The translations under genes were made by a program, and so were the position numbers. The notes under the pieces are model-generated. The model saw only the letters and a list, made by a program, of their open reading frames with translations. It searched no databases and was not told the DNA's origin. Below are positions 9,312-18,737 of a DNA stretch of 64,000 nucleotides, piece after piece. This DNA comes from Pseudomonas sp. FP2196 (GTDB lineage Bacteria; Pseudomonadota; Gammaproteobacteria; Pseudomonadales; Pseudomonadaceae), in the NCBI RefSeq assembly GCF_030687715.1, contig NZ_CP117445.1, positions 3,213,501 through 3,277,500 on the forward strand, in the 5' to 3' direction. Position 1 is the stretch's first letter. Every line of letters starts with the position of its first letter.

Positions 9312-11000
9312 CTAGGCGAACACGAAACTTGCGTCCGTCAGGTTAGCCACTCCAACCCCCACAAGGGTCACGGCAAACTCGCCAATCTTCAGCACGGTAT
9401 CGCCGCCGGACTGCGAAGCATGCTGCTTGTAGTCGTAGCCCTGCCCCGCGCCTTCGACGCCCATGAACACCAGTTTGTCGTTGCCCTGATAGCCGTTGAT
9501 GGCATCAAAGCCGAACGCACCGCTGAACAGGAAGGTGTTGTTGCCACCCACCGCCGTCATCACGTCATTGCCGGCGCCGCCGACGAAGGTCACATGACCC
9601 TTGTCGCTGATCAGCTTGTCGTCACCGCCCAGCCCGAACAACCAGTCACCGTCATTGGTGGCGTGCAGCGCATTGCCGTAGCCATCCCCGCCAAGCGAAT
9701 GGCTGTACTGGGTCAGCTCACTGCCATTGGTCAAACCCTTGGCCGTGACGCCCCAGGTAATCTCCTTGCTGCCCCACCACGAACCCGACTCTTTGCTCAC
9801 CAGCGCGCCGATGTCGCGGGTCATGCTGATGCCGCCATAGGCATCGCGCACATACAGCGTGCCGTCACCGTCGTTGGCGAAACTGAAGTTCTGTAACGGT
9901 TTCTGCAACTCGAAGGTGTTGTAGCCCTGGCCGCCGAGGAGGATGTTAAAGCCGCCGTCATCACGGAAACGATCATCACCGCCCAAGCCTTCAAGGAAGT
10001 CGTTACCTGCCCCGCCCTTGAGCCAATCGTTGCTTTGCGTGCCAATGATGAACGTGCTGCCGGTGTGCGCCTCGCCGCTGCGACCCAAGTCTTCGACCCA
10101 GGTCTTGCCCCGGGACGCTTCCTCCAGGTTGGAGACGATGATGGTCGAGTCCTTGTGGGTCAGGCCGTAGAACTTGGAGTCGATGACTCGGTTCAAGCCA
10201 TCGGCATAGCCCAGCGAACTGTGGGCCGACCAGTTCAGCGGATTGACGATGCTGAACGGCACCAGGTTTTGCGCGGTGGACGCGTAGTTGTCGTTGAAGT
10301 TGACGATGTTGTCGGTGGTCGACTCATGCGGCTTGTCGTGCTTGCCCATCGACGCAGTGCTGAATGTGGTGCCATCGAGCACGCGGAACACCGGATCGTT
10401 CTCGTAACCGATGTTCAGCACGTTGTTGCCGGTGCTGCTCTGGGTCGGCGAGGCAAAAGACACATAGTTGGCGTCTTTGAAGAATCCCCCCCAGTTGCTC
10501 GCGCTGAGTTCGGCCACGCTATTGACCCCGAGACCGCCGAGGCTGTGGCCGCTGATCAGCACGTCTTTGGCGGCGATGCCATGGGCGATGGAAAACGCTG
10601 CAACAGCCTTGAGCAGATTGTCGAAGGCGTTTTTCGCATAGTCAGTCGCGTAGTCAGAAGGCCCGACAGCGGCCAGCAGATTGTTTTTCATGTCGCCGAA
10701 GGTGTCGCTGTAACCCAGCCCGCCGGTGCCACGAAAGGCAATGCCGATCCCGATCAACTTGCCGGCAGCGTCGTACTTGCCGAGCACTTCGGCTTCGGCG
10801 CTAGTGAAACCGTCCTTCTCGCCGAAGAACGTGCCCTGCGCGCCGACCTTGCCTTGGTATCCCAGCACCGTCGCGCTGACCGGCTTCCAGGCAGTCCCTG
10901 GCAAGGCTTGGCCGGTCGGCGTGTAGGCATACAGCGTCAGGGCGATGGCATCACTGTACAAAGCTTTGCCATCGGCATTTTTGTAATCAAACAGTCCCAT
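9312..11000 (-). CDS. pueB: Secreted RTX lipase / polyurethanase (PueB type), lid-deleted paralogue
   Basis: A 562-residue paralogue of the neighbouring lipase with the same start (MG(L/V)(F/Y)DYKN) and order of parts. The triad reads Ser153 in GHSLGG, Asp202 in GYENDPVF and His260 in WSAHSS. About 55 residues are missing after position 30, the region that forms the first lid in the longer enzyme. Substrate range or interfacial activation may therefore differ. RTX-type motifs (GGAGNDFLEG, GGAGNDVMT) are fewer. The C-terminus is DASFVFA, a plausible type I signal. AAGGAGG lies upstream of the ATG at 11000. The size is close to PueB polyurethanases. Confidence 0.9.
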   Translation of the reverse strand: MGLFDYKNADGKALYSDAIALTLYAYTPTGQALPGTAWKPVSATVLGYQGKVGAQGTFFGEKDGFTSAEAEVLGKYDAAGKLIGIGIAFRGTGGLGYSDTFGDMKNNLLAAVGPSDYATDYAKNAFDNLLKAVAAFSIAHGIAAKDVLISGHSLGGLGVNSVAELSASNWGGFFKDANYVSFASPTQSSTGNNVLNIGYENDPVFRVLDGTTFSTASMGKHDKPHESTTDNIVNFNDNYASTAQNLVPFSIVNPLNWSAHSSLGYADGLNRVIDSKFYGLTHKDSTIIVSNLEEASRGKTWVEDLGRSGEAHTGSTFIIGTQSNDWLKGGAGNDFLEGLGGDDRFRDDGGFNILLGGQGYNTFELQKPLQNFSFANDGDGTLYVRDAYGGISMTRDIGALVSKESGSWWGSKEITWGVTAKGLTNGSELTQYSHSLGGDGYGNALHATNDGDWLFGLGGDDKLISDKGHVTFVGGAGNDVMTAVGGNNTFLFSGAFGFDAINGYQGNDKLVFMGVEGAGQGYDYKQHASQSGGDTVLKIGEFAVTLVGVGVANLTDASFVFA

Positions 11001-11025
11001 GTTGTGCTCTCTCCTCCTTCAAACA

Positions 11026-11059
11026 AGTGCTGGCAGCTCCCTCTGGAACTGCCAGCACT
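11026..11059. other. Strong hairpin between prtB and the lipase gene
   Basis: An 11-bp perfect stem (AGTGCTGGCAG / CTGCCAGCACT) with a 12-base loop lies just upstream of the lipase ribosome binding site in the minus-strand transcript. Only a weak TTGTTTG follows it. It may act as a partial terminator or as an mRNA-stabilising structure that sets lipase level relative to the genes before it. Confidence 0.6.
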
Positions 11060-11062
11060 CCT

Positions 11063-14000
11063 TTAGAACTGCCAGTCGAGGGTCAGACCCACACCGTGGT
11101 CTTTCTCGTTGCTACCGATCAACCCGTTGTAATCAAGGTTCACCCGCACATCGCGATTGAGCGCCAGCCCGGCGCGTACGCCAACCACCGCCGCATCACG
11201 ATCCAGCGACACGCTCTGCACGTTGAACGCGCTGTTGCCGTTGGCGAATGCCAGATGGTTTTCAGAGTCGACGCTGCTCAGGTTGTGCTGCCAGCCCAGC
11301 GTTGCGCCCAGTTCCAGCTGATGCTTGTCCGACAGGGCAAACGTGCGCTTGGCGCGGACACCGAGAGTCGACAAGACCGCATCGCGATTGTCTTCACCGC
11401 CCTTGAGTGCGGCGGCATCACCCTTCTCGGTGAAGCTGTCGCTGTTCAGGTGCACGTAAGCCAGATTGGCGAACGGCTCCAGGTTCATCGGTTGCAGGCC
11501 CAGGTCATAAGCGGCTTCGGTGAACAGTTGCGCAGTGGTCGCATCGCGTTTGACCTTCTGCTTGCCGCTGACGTCGCCGAATTGCAGATCACGCTTCACG
11601 TCGATGCGATGCCAGCTATAAGCGCCACCAACGGTCAGACGTAGTGCATCGATTTCATGTCCCAGATACGCACCCAAGTGGTAGCTGTCGACGGATGCCG
11701 ACGAATGCGTGCCACTGCCCATGCTCAACGAGCTGTCGCTATAACCGGTAACGAAACCGAGGCGAGTATCTTCAGCGATCAAGCCGTCGACACCGGCCAG
11801 CAAACCACCGATGGAACTGTTGGAATCGGCATAGTCATGCCCGCCATCGCTTTTGCCCCAGGCACCGAGCACCTTGACCCAGACGTTGCTGCGATCGTCA
11901 GTCGGCGCATTGGCGTCGAACAGATCACGCTCGCGCAAGCGTTCGCCCACGGCATCGCGCAGGTAACGGCTGTCGTTGATCAGCATCGTGCCGATGGCCG
12001 GATGAATCTCGCCGGACAACTGCTGGAAGGCTTGCTGCGCCGACGCGGCATTTGCCGACAACAACAGGGTTTCGAACAGCGCATTGCCCGCGCCCAAGCG
12101 CTCGGCAGCGGCACCGACAGCACGCTGGTTAGGCGTCAGGCCGACGCTGGCGAACGATGCATCGTTACGCCCCACCGCCAGTTGAATGCCGCTCGCCGAG
12201 TAAGCGAGCGTGCCGCCCAGGAACGCATAATCCGGCAGCACCTGGCCGAAGCGTCCTTCAATGCCGCCGGCCGCTTGCAGGATGTTGTATTGCGTGCCGA
12301 GCAAGCTTTTGACTTCGCCGGTGGTCAGCAAGGTCGGGCTGTTTTCCAGCGACATGGTCACTGTGGCGCCTTCAATGACGGCTTTGCCAGTGGCGACGAT
12401 CTGGTCGCTGCTGGTCGGCGACAGCTCTACCGCGTAGGTCGAACCCGGCGCGAAAGTGACGTCACCCGCGACGTTCAGGGTGCCGATCGAATTGCCCGGC
12501 GCCACGGTGCCGCCGCTGTTGACCGACAACGTGCCGATGCGGCCATTGCCACCAAGGATGCCGCCGTCATTGACGGTGACCGCCGATTGCAGCGAACCGT
12601 TGATGGCCAGTCGGCCCTGATTGACCAGGGTCGGGCCGCTGTAGGTGTTGTTGCCAGTCAGCACCAGAGTGCCGATCCCTTGCTTGGTCAAACCGCCGTG
12701 GCCGGAAATGTCGTTGCGCCAGGTATCGAGGCCGCAAGTGATGTCGGTGCACACACGCTCGGTGGGTTTGCCCTGATCGATGATCGCGCCGATGCCCGGC
12801 AGATCCGCAACGAACTGGCCGGAACCGTAAGCCCCCTGAATACGAAACTCTTCAGGAATGTCCTGCTCGGTGACGAACATCGACGGGCCATCAATGCCCT
12901 TGCGCAGGTTGATCATCCCCCAGCCGTACAGAGCGTCGATGCCCGGTGCGCCAAGGTCGGTGGCGGTGGTACGCAATACTGTGGCGACCTGATCGCCGGT
13001 CATGTACGGGAAGCGCTCCATCAGCACCGCCATTGAGCCGGCCACGTGTGGCGCAGCCATCGAGGTGCCGTTGTAATTTTTGTAGCCGGTGGTCAGGTTG
13101 TCGGCGTTGGTGCCTTCGATGATCGAGCTGTAGATTTTCGTACCCGGCGCCGAGACGCAGAAGCTCGCGGTGTAACCGCAGCGCGAAGAGAACGTACTCA
13201 TGATGTACGGATTGGCGCTGGCCAAATCCGGGTTCTGTTGTAACGCGGCGACGGTGATCCAGTTCGGTGCGATATCCGGGACGAAATAGCCGAGACCGGC
13301 GATGGCGTCCGGGTTATTGAGGTTGTAGTCGTTGCCGGCGGCGAAAATCGTCACGATCCCGCTGCGCGCGGCGGCGATGGCGCCGTCATAGGCGCCGCCG
13401 GGTTTGGTGCCGAGCAAGGTGCGGATCTCGTTGAACTGCAACTGTGCGTCGTTAACGGTGAAGTGCGGGTACGCCGGGTCGCGGCCACCGAGGTCGAAGC
13501 GGTCGGTGATGCCGATGCCCCAGCTGTTGTTGATGATCCGCGCGCCGCTGGCGATCAGCGCGTCCCAACCGGCCTTGTAAACCGCGCCATCGTTACCGCG
13601 AACGATGCCATCTTCCGGCCCCGGATCGCCGTTGTCGGCGCTGACGATCTGCGCCCCGAACGCCACGCCGTGCATCGGCCCACCGTCACGGCTGCCCGCC
13701 GCAATGCCGCCGACGTGAGTGCCGTGGGCGCCTAGCTTGCCGTCGGAGCCAACCGAGGGCGAACCGTCATAGCGGAACGCATCCCCGGCTTTCACCGGGA
13801 TGTACGGGTCGGTGTATTCGCGAATGCCGCTGGTGACCAGGGTGATGACTTTGTTACTGCCGGAAAACTCCGGATGCGCGGCGTAAACCGGCTGGTCGAA
13901 AATGCCCAGTTTGACGCCTTTGCCGGTGTAGCCAGCAGCGTATGCGTAATCGGCACCGATGGCGCCCAAACCCCAGTCAGCCTGGAATTCGGCGCTGCGC

Positions 14001-14149
14001 CAACTCGACGGATCGCCCGTGCGACCACTTTCCACATAGGACGCGGCGTGCGCGGAGCCCATGGTGGTGAGTGCGTACAACACGGCGCAAGTCAGCGTTT
14101 TCAGGGCAAAACGGCCTCCCGTTTGCGCGGAGGTATTGTTGTTATTCAT
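11063..14149 (-). CDS. prtB: Subtilisin-like serine protease autotransporter PrtB
   Basis: A 1028-residue type Va autotransporter. An extended signal peptide ends near SAHA (about 35). The S8 protease domain spans about 55-415 with Asp85 (GIFDQPV), His142 (AHGTHVGG) and Ser363 (NGTSMAAPHVAG). A passenger-associated repeat (NTYSGPTLVNQG, about 505) and a helix-rich linker follow. The last ~280 residues form the beta-barrel translocator, ending in aromatic WQF as outer-membrane barrels do. The Asp motif is FDQ rather than the usual DTG/DSG. It is closely related to PrtA next door; the two translocator halves are clearly duplicates. The gap to prtA is 41 bases, so the two are co-transcribed. Confidence 0.93.
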   Translation of the reverse strand: MNNNNTSAQTGGRFALKTLTCAVLYALTTMGSAHAASYVESGRTGDPSSWRSAEFQADWGLGAIGADYAYAAGYTGKGVKLGIFDQPVYAAHPEFSGSNKVITLVTSGIREYTDPYIPVKAGDAFRYDGSPSVGSDGKLGAHGTHVGGIAAGSRDGGPMHGVAFGAQIVSADNGDPGPEDGIVRGNDGAVYKAGWDALIASGARIINNSWGIGITDRFDLGGRDPAYPHFTVNDAQLQFNEIRTLLGTKPGGAYDGAIAAARSGIVTIFAAGNDYNLNNPDAIAGLGYFVPDIAPNWITVAALQQNPDLASANPYIMSTFSSRCGYTASFCVSAPGTKIYSSIIEGTNADNLTTGYKNYNGTSMAAPHVAGSMAVLMERFPYMTGDQVATVLRTTATDLGAPGIDALYGWGMINLRKGIDGPSMFVTEQDIPEEFRIQGAYGSGQFVADLPGIGAIIDQGKPTERVCTDITCGLDTWRNDISGHGGLTKQGIGTLVLTGNNTYSGPTLVNQGRLAINGSLQSAVTVNDGGILGGNGRIGTLSVNSGGTVAPGNSIGTLNVAGDVTFAPGSTYAVELSPTSSDQIVATGKAVIEGATVTMSLENSPTLLTTGEVKSLLGTQYNILQAAGGIEGRFGQVLPDYAFLGGTLAYSASGIQLAVGRNDASFASVGLTPNQRAVGAAAERLGAGNALFETLLLSANAASAQQAFQQLSGEIHPAIGTMLINDSRYLRDAVGERLRERDLFDANAPTDDRSNVWVKVLGAWGKSDGGHDYADSNSSIGGLLAGVDGLIAEDTRLGFVTGYSDSSLSMGSGTHSSASVDSYHLGAYLGHEIDALRLTVGGAYSWHRIDVKRDLQFGDVSGKQKVKRDATTAQLFTEAAYDLGLQPMNLEPFANLAYVHLNSDSFTEKGDAAALKGGEDNRDAVLSTLGVRAKRTFALSDKHQLELGATLGWQHNLSSVDSENHLAFANGNSAFNVQSVSLDRDAAVVGVRAGLALNRDVRVNLDYNGLIGSNEKDHGVGLTLDWQF

Positions 14150-14190
14150 CCAGCGACCTTCCTTAGTGATGTTGCGAAAAATCCGTTTAT

Positions 14191-17142
14191 TCAGAACTGC
14201 CAGTTCAGGCTCAAGCCAACGCCGTGGCTCTTCTCGCGATTGGCCAGTTGGCCGTCGTAATTGAGGTTGACTCGCACGTCCTTGCTCAATGCCAGACTGG
14301 CTTGCACGCCGACCAGCGCGGCATCGCGTACCAGCGCCGAACTTTCTACGGAGTACGGCGTGCCACCGCTGGCAAAGCGCAGATGCTGGTCAGAATCGAT
14401 ATCGCTCAGGCTGTGTTGCCAGCCGAGATGGCCGCTGACATCCAGCGACTGTTGAGCCGACAGGTTGAAAGTCTTGATCGCCCGCACACCGAGGGTGCTG
14501 AGCACCGCATCACGCTGATCGCCGGAGCTCTTCAGCGCGGTGGCGTCGCCCTTCTCCGTAAAGCCTTCGGTGTCCAGATGTACATAAGCGAGGTTGGCGA
14601 ACGGCTCTAGCGCCAACGGTTGCAGGTGCAATCGATAAGCCGCCTCGCCGAACACTTGAGTGGTCGCTGCATCAACCTTGGCTTTCTGTTTGGCGCTGAC
14701 GTTGCCGTATTGCAGATCGCGCTTCACATCGGCGCGATGCCAGCTGTAGGCCGCGCCGGTGCTCAGACGCCAGGCGCCGATCTCGCGTCCGGCGTAAGCG
14801 CCGAGGTGATAGCTGTCGACTTTGGCTGACGAGTGCGTGCCCGAGCCCATGCTCAGCGAACTGTCGCTGTAACCGGTGACCAGACCGATGCGAGTCTGCT
14901 CGTCGAGCGCGCCGTCGACACCCGCCAGCAGGCCGCCAATCGAAGTGCTGTAACCCGCCGTGTCATGGCTTGAATCGGTGCTGCCCCAAGCTCCGAGCGC
15001 CTTGATCCAGCCGTTGTTTGGTTTGGCCGAAACATCGTGCAGGCGTTCGCCCACGGCATCGCGCAACTGGCGGCTGTCGTTGATCAGCATCGAACCAACG
15101 GCCGGGTAGATTTCCCCGCTCAGTTGCTGGAAAGCTTGTTGAGCAGACGCCGCATCTGCCGACAGCAGCAGGCTTTCGTACACCGAGTTACCGGCGCCAA
15201 GACTTTCGACAGCAGCGGCCACCGAACGCTGGTTCGGGGTTTGGCCGACGCTGGCGAAGGACGTCGCGTTGCGTTCGATGTCGAGTTGAATGCCGTTAGC
15301 CGCGTAATCGAGGCTGCCGCCAATGAACAGGTAGTTCGGCAGTACCGCGCCGAACTGCCCCTGTATGCCACCGGCTGCTTGCAGGATGTCGTACTGACGG
15401 CCGAGCAGGCTTTGCGCCTCGGCGGTGCTGAGCAAGGTCGGGCTGTTTTCCAGCGACAGGCTGACCGTGGCGCCGCTGATATTGGCTGTGCCACCGGCGA
15501 CAATGCGATCGCTGCTGGTGGGCGACAGTTCAACGGCGTAGGTAGAGCCCGGCGCGAAGTTCACATCACCGGCGACGTTCAAGGTACCGATGGAGTTGCC
15601 CGGCGCGACACGGCCGCCGCTGTTGGCGGTCAGCGAGCCGATCTGTCCGGAGCCACCCAGGGTACCGCCGTCATTGACGGTAACAGCCGAAACCAGCGAG
15701 CCATTGACGCTTAACAGGCCGCCGTTGATCGTGGTCGGGCCGCGATAGGTGTTTTCCCCGGTAAGCAGCAAACGCCCTGCTCCGGACTTGATCAGGCTGC
15801 CCTGATAAACCCGGGTTGCCGCAGCGGCATCGCGGGCCATACCGACGGCATAATCCGTCTGATCCTGCTGACTGGCACCGGCGGCAACACCGTTCTGCCA
15901 ACCTTTGTCTTGCAAGGTCTGCTGCCAGGCGCTGTGTTCGGCGAGGTCTTCGCTCCGACGCTGGATCAGCGCCTTGTCGGAGATGTCATTGCTCCAGACA
16001 TCGCTTTGCCCGGCCGCGAGATTGGCGTCAAACGCCCCGAGCAATTGCCCCGGCCCGCGCATCGCCCGGTTCAGGTTGGCCACGCCCCAGCCGACCCGCT
16101 CGGTGGGCGCATCGGTCACTGAGCCATCGAGTTGCGTGGCGGTGGTCAGCAGCACTTCGAGTGCCTGCCGATTGCTCATGTACGGGTAACGTTCCATCAC
16201 CAACGCCAGCGCGCCAGTGGCGTGCGGCGCCGACATCGACGTGCCGGACTTGATCGCATAACCGCCGCCCGGGATGGTGCTGTCGATCTTCGCCCCCGGC
16301 GTGGTGATGCACCAGTACTTGGCGATACCGCACTGGTTGTACTTCTGCTGATTGCTCTGATCCAAACCGGACACCGCTAGCCAGTGGCCTTCCAGATCCG
16401 GCTGAAAGTACGGCAGCGCCGAGCGTACGCTGGCATTCGGATAGCCACTGTTGCCCGCGCTGAACACGTTGATCACGCCACGACGGGAAACATCGGCAGC
16501 CGCGTCGAGCCAGGTGCCTTTGTTGAAGTGCTGGGCGTAAGCGGCGTGCAGGTCGGCCAGTGTGCGGTAGCTGACATCCGGCGGCTGACTGCCCCAACTG
16601 TTGTTGATCGCGCGCACGCCGGCATCGGCCAGGGCGTCGTACACCGCTTTGAAATAGCGCGGATCGGGGTTGGGACCGAACAGGAAACTGTCGTTCTTAT
16701 TGGTGTTGCCGACGTAGATCTGCGCGTTGTACGCCACGCCGTGCATGCCCGTGCCGTCACGGGACGCGCCCATGGTGCCGACCACGTGAGTGCCGTGGGA
16801 ATCGTTGTTGGGGTTGAGCGTGCCGTCGACGTTGAACGGTGAGCCGTCAATGTAACTGCCGCTGGCCAGTACCGGGTGATAACGGTCAGTGGCGAACTCG
16901 GGATGGGTGGCATCGAAGCCGGAATCGAGGGCGCCGATTTTCACGCCTTTGCCGGTGATGCCCGCCGCATAGGCTTGATCGGCCTGCATGCGCTCAAGAC
17001 CCCAGTCGCGCATGAACTCGGCACTGCGCCAACTGGCGGGATCGCCGGGCTGACCGGATTCCAGGTATTGAGCCTGGGCCTGGGAAACGGAAACTGCGAG
17101 CAACAGGGTGCCGACCGATATCGGCTTGATGCGTACTTCCAT
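14191..17142 (-). CDS. prtA: Subtilisin-like serine protease autotransporter PrtA
   Basis: A 983-residue S8 autotransporter. The signal peptide ends at AQAQ (about 25). The triad is Asp73 (GALDSGF), His116 (DSHGTHVVG) and Ser302 ([12 protein letters not shown]). A passenger-associated repeat ([12 protein letters not shown], about 460), linker and C-terminal barrel ending in WQF follow. The ATG at 17142 has GAGTGG upstream; a GTG at 17151 is the alternative. It is separated from aprF by about 225 bases that hold two inverted-repeat copies. Known relatives process host or milk proteins, but its substrate here is unknown. It uses its own barrel rather than AprDEF for export. Confidence 0.93.
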   Translation of the reverse strand: MEVRIKPISVGTLLLAVSVSQAQAQYLESGQPGDPASWRSAEFMRDWGLERMQADQAYAAGITGKGVKIGALDSGFDATHPEFATDRYHPVLASGSYIDGSPFNVDGTLNPNNDSHGTHVVGTMGASRDGTGMHGVAYNAQIYVGNTNKNDSFLFGPNPDPRYFKAVYDALADAGVRAINNSWGSQPPDVSYRTLADLHAAYAQHFNKGTWLDAAADVSRRGVINVFSAGNSGYPNASVRSALPYFQPDLEGHWLAVSGLDQSNQQKYNQCGIAKYWCITTPGAKIDSTIPGGGYAIKSGTSMSAPHATGALALVMERYPYMSNRQALEVLLTTATQLDGSVTDAPTERVGWGVANLNRAMRGPGQLLGAFDANLAAGQSDVWSNDISDKALIQRRSEDLAEHSAWQQTLQDKGWQNGVAAGASQQDQTDYAVGMARDAAAATRVYQGSLIKSGAGRLLLTGENTYRGPTTINGGLLSVNGSLVSAVTVNDGGTLGGSGQIGSLTANSGGRVAPGNSIGTLNVAGDVNFAPGSTYAVELSPTSSDRIVAGGTANISGATVSLSLENSPTLLSTAEAQSLLGRQYDILQAAGGIQGQFGAVLPNYLFIGGSLDYAANGIQLDIERNATSFASVGQTPNQRSVAAAVESLGAGNSVYESLLLSADAASAQQAFQQLSGEIYPAVGSMLINDSRQLRDAVGERLHDVSAKPNNGWIKALGAWGSTDSSHDTAGYSTSIGGLLAGVDGALDEQTRIGLVTGYSDSSLSMGSGTHSSAKVDSYHLGAYAGREIGAWRLSTGAAYSWHRADVKRDLQYGNVSAKQKAKVDAATTQVFGEAAYRLHLQPLALEPFANLAYVHLDTEGFTEKGDATALKSSGDQRDAVLSTLGVRAIKTFNLSAQQSLDVSGHLGWQHSLSDIDSDQHLRFASGGTPYSVESSALVRDAALVGVQASLALSKDVRVNLNYDGQLANREKSHGVGLSLNWQF

Positions 17143-17183
17143 GTTCACCACTCACTTTTATTGTTTTATGCAGGTTTTTCGCT

Positions 17184-17238
17184 GGCTGCGATCCAAAAAA
17201 CCAGATCAAAAGATCGCAGCGTCCGGCAGCTCCTCCAG
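17184..17238. repeat. Long intergenic inverted repeat, copy 3 (degenerate)
   Basis: The inner arms (GGCTGCGATC ... GATCGCAGC) and the right outer arm (GTCCGGCAGCTCCTCCAGG, with changes) are present. The left outer arm is missing. It lies about 40 bases from copy 4 in the aprF-prtA gap. Confidence 0.75.
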
Positions 17239-17277
17239 GGGTAGGCGCGTTACCGGCTTGATCACGTTACTGCTCTT

Positions 17278-17363
17278 TGTAGGAGCTGCCGAAGGCTGCG
17301 ATCGTTTGATCCTGGCTTTAAAAAATCAAAGTCAAAAGATCGCAGCCTTCGGCAGCTCCTACA
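17278..17363. repeat. Long intergenic inverted repeat, copy 4
   Basis: A near-symmetric copy: TGTAGGAGCTGCCGAAGGC on the left and its complement on the right, around a short A/T-rich loop. It starts only 4 bases beyond the end of aprF, so it may shape the aprF 3' end and lower read-through into prtA. Confidence 0.85.
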
Positions 17364-17367
17364 GGTG

Positions 17368-18735
17368 TTATCGGGTTTTTGGTCCTTGGCCGAAGGCCTC
17401 ATCCACCCGCGCCAGATCCTGTTCGTTCAAGGTCCCGGCGTAGTAATGCAACTTGGTCCAGGCCATCAAATAGTCGTACCGCGCCTGTGCCAGATCGCGG
17501 CGGGTGGTGAACAACTGCTGCTCGGCGTTCAACGCATCGAGATTGGTCCGTTCACCGCCAAGAATGCTCTGCTTGGTCGACACCACCAGCGCTTCCGCCG
17601 AGGTGAGGGCTTTCTGGTAGGCGCGTAATTTACTCACTCCGGACAGGCAGGCGCTGAACTGACGACGCAGTTCGATCAGCGTCTCGCGGGTCTTGCCATC
17701 CAGTTCGTACTCGGCCTGTTCCATGGAGCGGCTGGCCTGACGCGTCGAGGCCGACACCCCGCCGCCGGCATACAACGGCACGCTGACTTCCAGGCCGATG
17801 GTGTTGGTTTCGTAGCGCTGGTTGTAGGTGTTGCCGCTTTCCGATTCGTTCTGCCGCATCGAGGCATAGGCGTTGATTTTCGGCAGATGCCCGGCACGGT
17901 TGCGCTCGACCTCGTACCGCGCCACTTCCACGGCCTGACGTTGGGAGGCCAGGTTCGGGTTATTGCTGATCGCCATTTCGTGCCAGGTGTCGTAATTGGC
18001 CGGCATCAGCGCGAAGGTCTGGAAATTCTGATCCAGCGGCGCCAGATCGCTGATGTCCACGAAAGGTGCGCCAACCAGTGCGCCCAGTTCACGCAGCGCG
18101 GCATCCTGTTCGTTGCGCGCTTCGATCTCCTCGGCGGTCGCCAGCTCATAGCGCGATTCGGCTTCCAGAATGTCGGTGCGCGTACCCTCGCCCTGCTTGA
18201 ACATGTGCTCGTTCTGCTGGAACTGCTGCTCGTACGCCTTCTTCTTCGCTTGGGCGATATCGATCTGATCCTGAGCAAACAAGGCTTTGGTGTAGTTATC
18301 CAGCACCCGCACCAACAGTTCCTGGCTCTTGCCGCGAAAGTTCTCGTCAGCGAACAACGACTGCGCCACGCCCTTGCGATACGCCGCGTAGGCTTCGTAA
18401 TCGAGCAACGGTTGTTGCAGCGTCAGGGCCGAGCCGTAACTGCTGTAATTGCGCTCGTCCGTACGGTTGCGCGCTCGTTCATCGAGGGACGTGGCCTTCG
18501 ACGTATTGCGGCCCTTGTTATAGGTGTAACCGATGCGCGGCAGCAGCCCGGCACGACCAATGGCGCGGTTCTCAAGGCCCGCGTCACGCTCCTTGATCGC
18601 ACCGAGGAACACCGGATCATTGCGCAACGCCTGTTCGTAGATCTCGAACGGCCCCATCGCCGCCACTGCCGAGTGACTCACGAGCAGCATCAATGCCGCC
18701 CCGAGCATGGAAAGCTTATTCATACAGCCGGACAT
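17368..18735 (-). CDS. aprF: Type I secretion outer-membrane channel AprF (TolC family)
   Basis: A 455-residue TolC-like protein with a signal peptide (MNKLSMLGAALMLLVSHSAVA). Two repeated efflux-protein halves are rich in helical coiled coil. It forms the outer-membrane exit duct of the AprDEF exporter. The ATG at 18735 lies 2 bases after the aprE stop. A second ATG at 18723 gives a cleaner signal peptide and has AAGGA further upstream, so the exact start is uncertain by four residues. The length and position after aprD-aprE fit the serralysin exporters of Pseudomonas. Confidence 0.94.
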   Translation of the reverse strand: MSGCMNKLSMLGAALMLLVSHSAVAAMGPFEIYEQALRNDPVFLGAIKERDAGLENRAIGRAGLLPRIGYTYNKGRNTSKATSLDERARNRTDERNYSSYGSALTLQQPLLDYEAYAAYRKGVAQSLFADENFRGKSQELLVRVLDNYTKALFAQDQIDIAQAKKKAYEQQFQQNEHMFKQGEGTRTDILEAESRYELATAEEIEARNEQDAALRELGALVGAPFVDISDLAPLDQNFQTFALMPANYDTWHEMAISNNPNLASQRQAVEVARYEVERNRAGHLPKINAYASMRQNESESGNTYNQRYETNTIGLEVSVPLYAGGGVSASTRQASRSMEQAEYELDGKTRETLIELRRQFSACLSGVSKLRAYQKALTSAEALVVSTKQSILGGERTNLDALNAEQQLFTTRRDLAQARYDYLMAWTKLHYYAGTLNEQDLARVDEAFGQGPKTR

Positions 18736-18737
18736 CC

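Noticed and set aside
7172..11000. Short tandem repeats within the lipase genes considered as a DNA repeat array or CRISPR
   Set aside because: The periodicity is the nonapeptide glycine/aspartate code of the RTX beta-roll. There are no conserved DNA repeats with unique spacers.
14191..17142. prtA and prtB as fragments of one broken gene
   Set aside because: Each has its own signal peptide, complete triad, linker and C-terminal barrel ending in WQF, so they are two intact paralogues.
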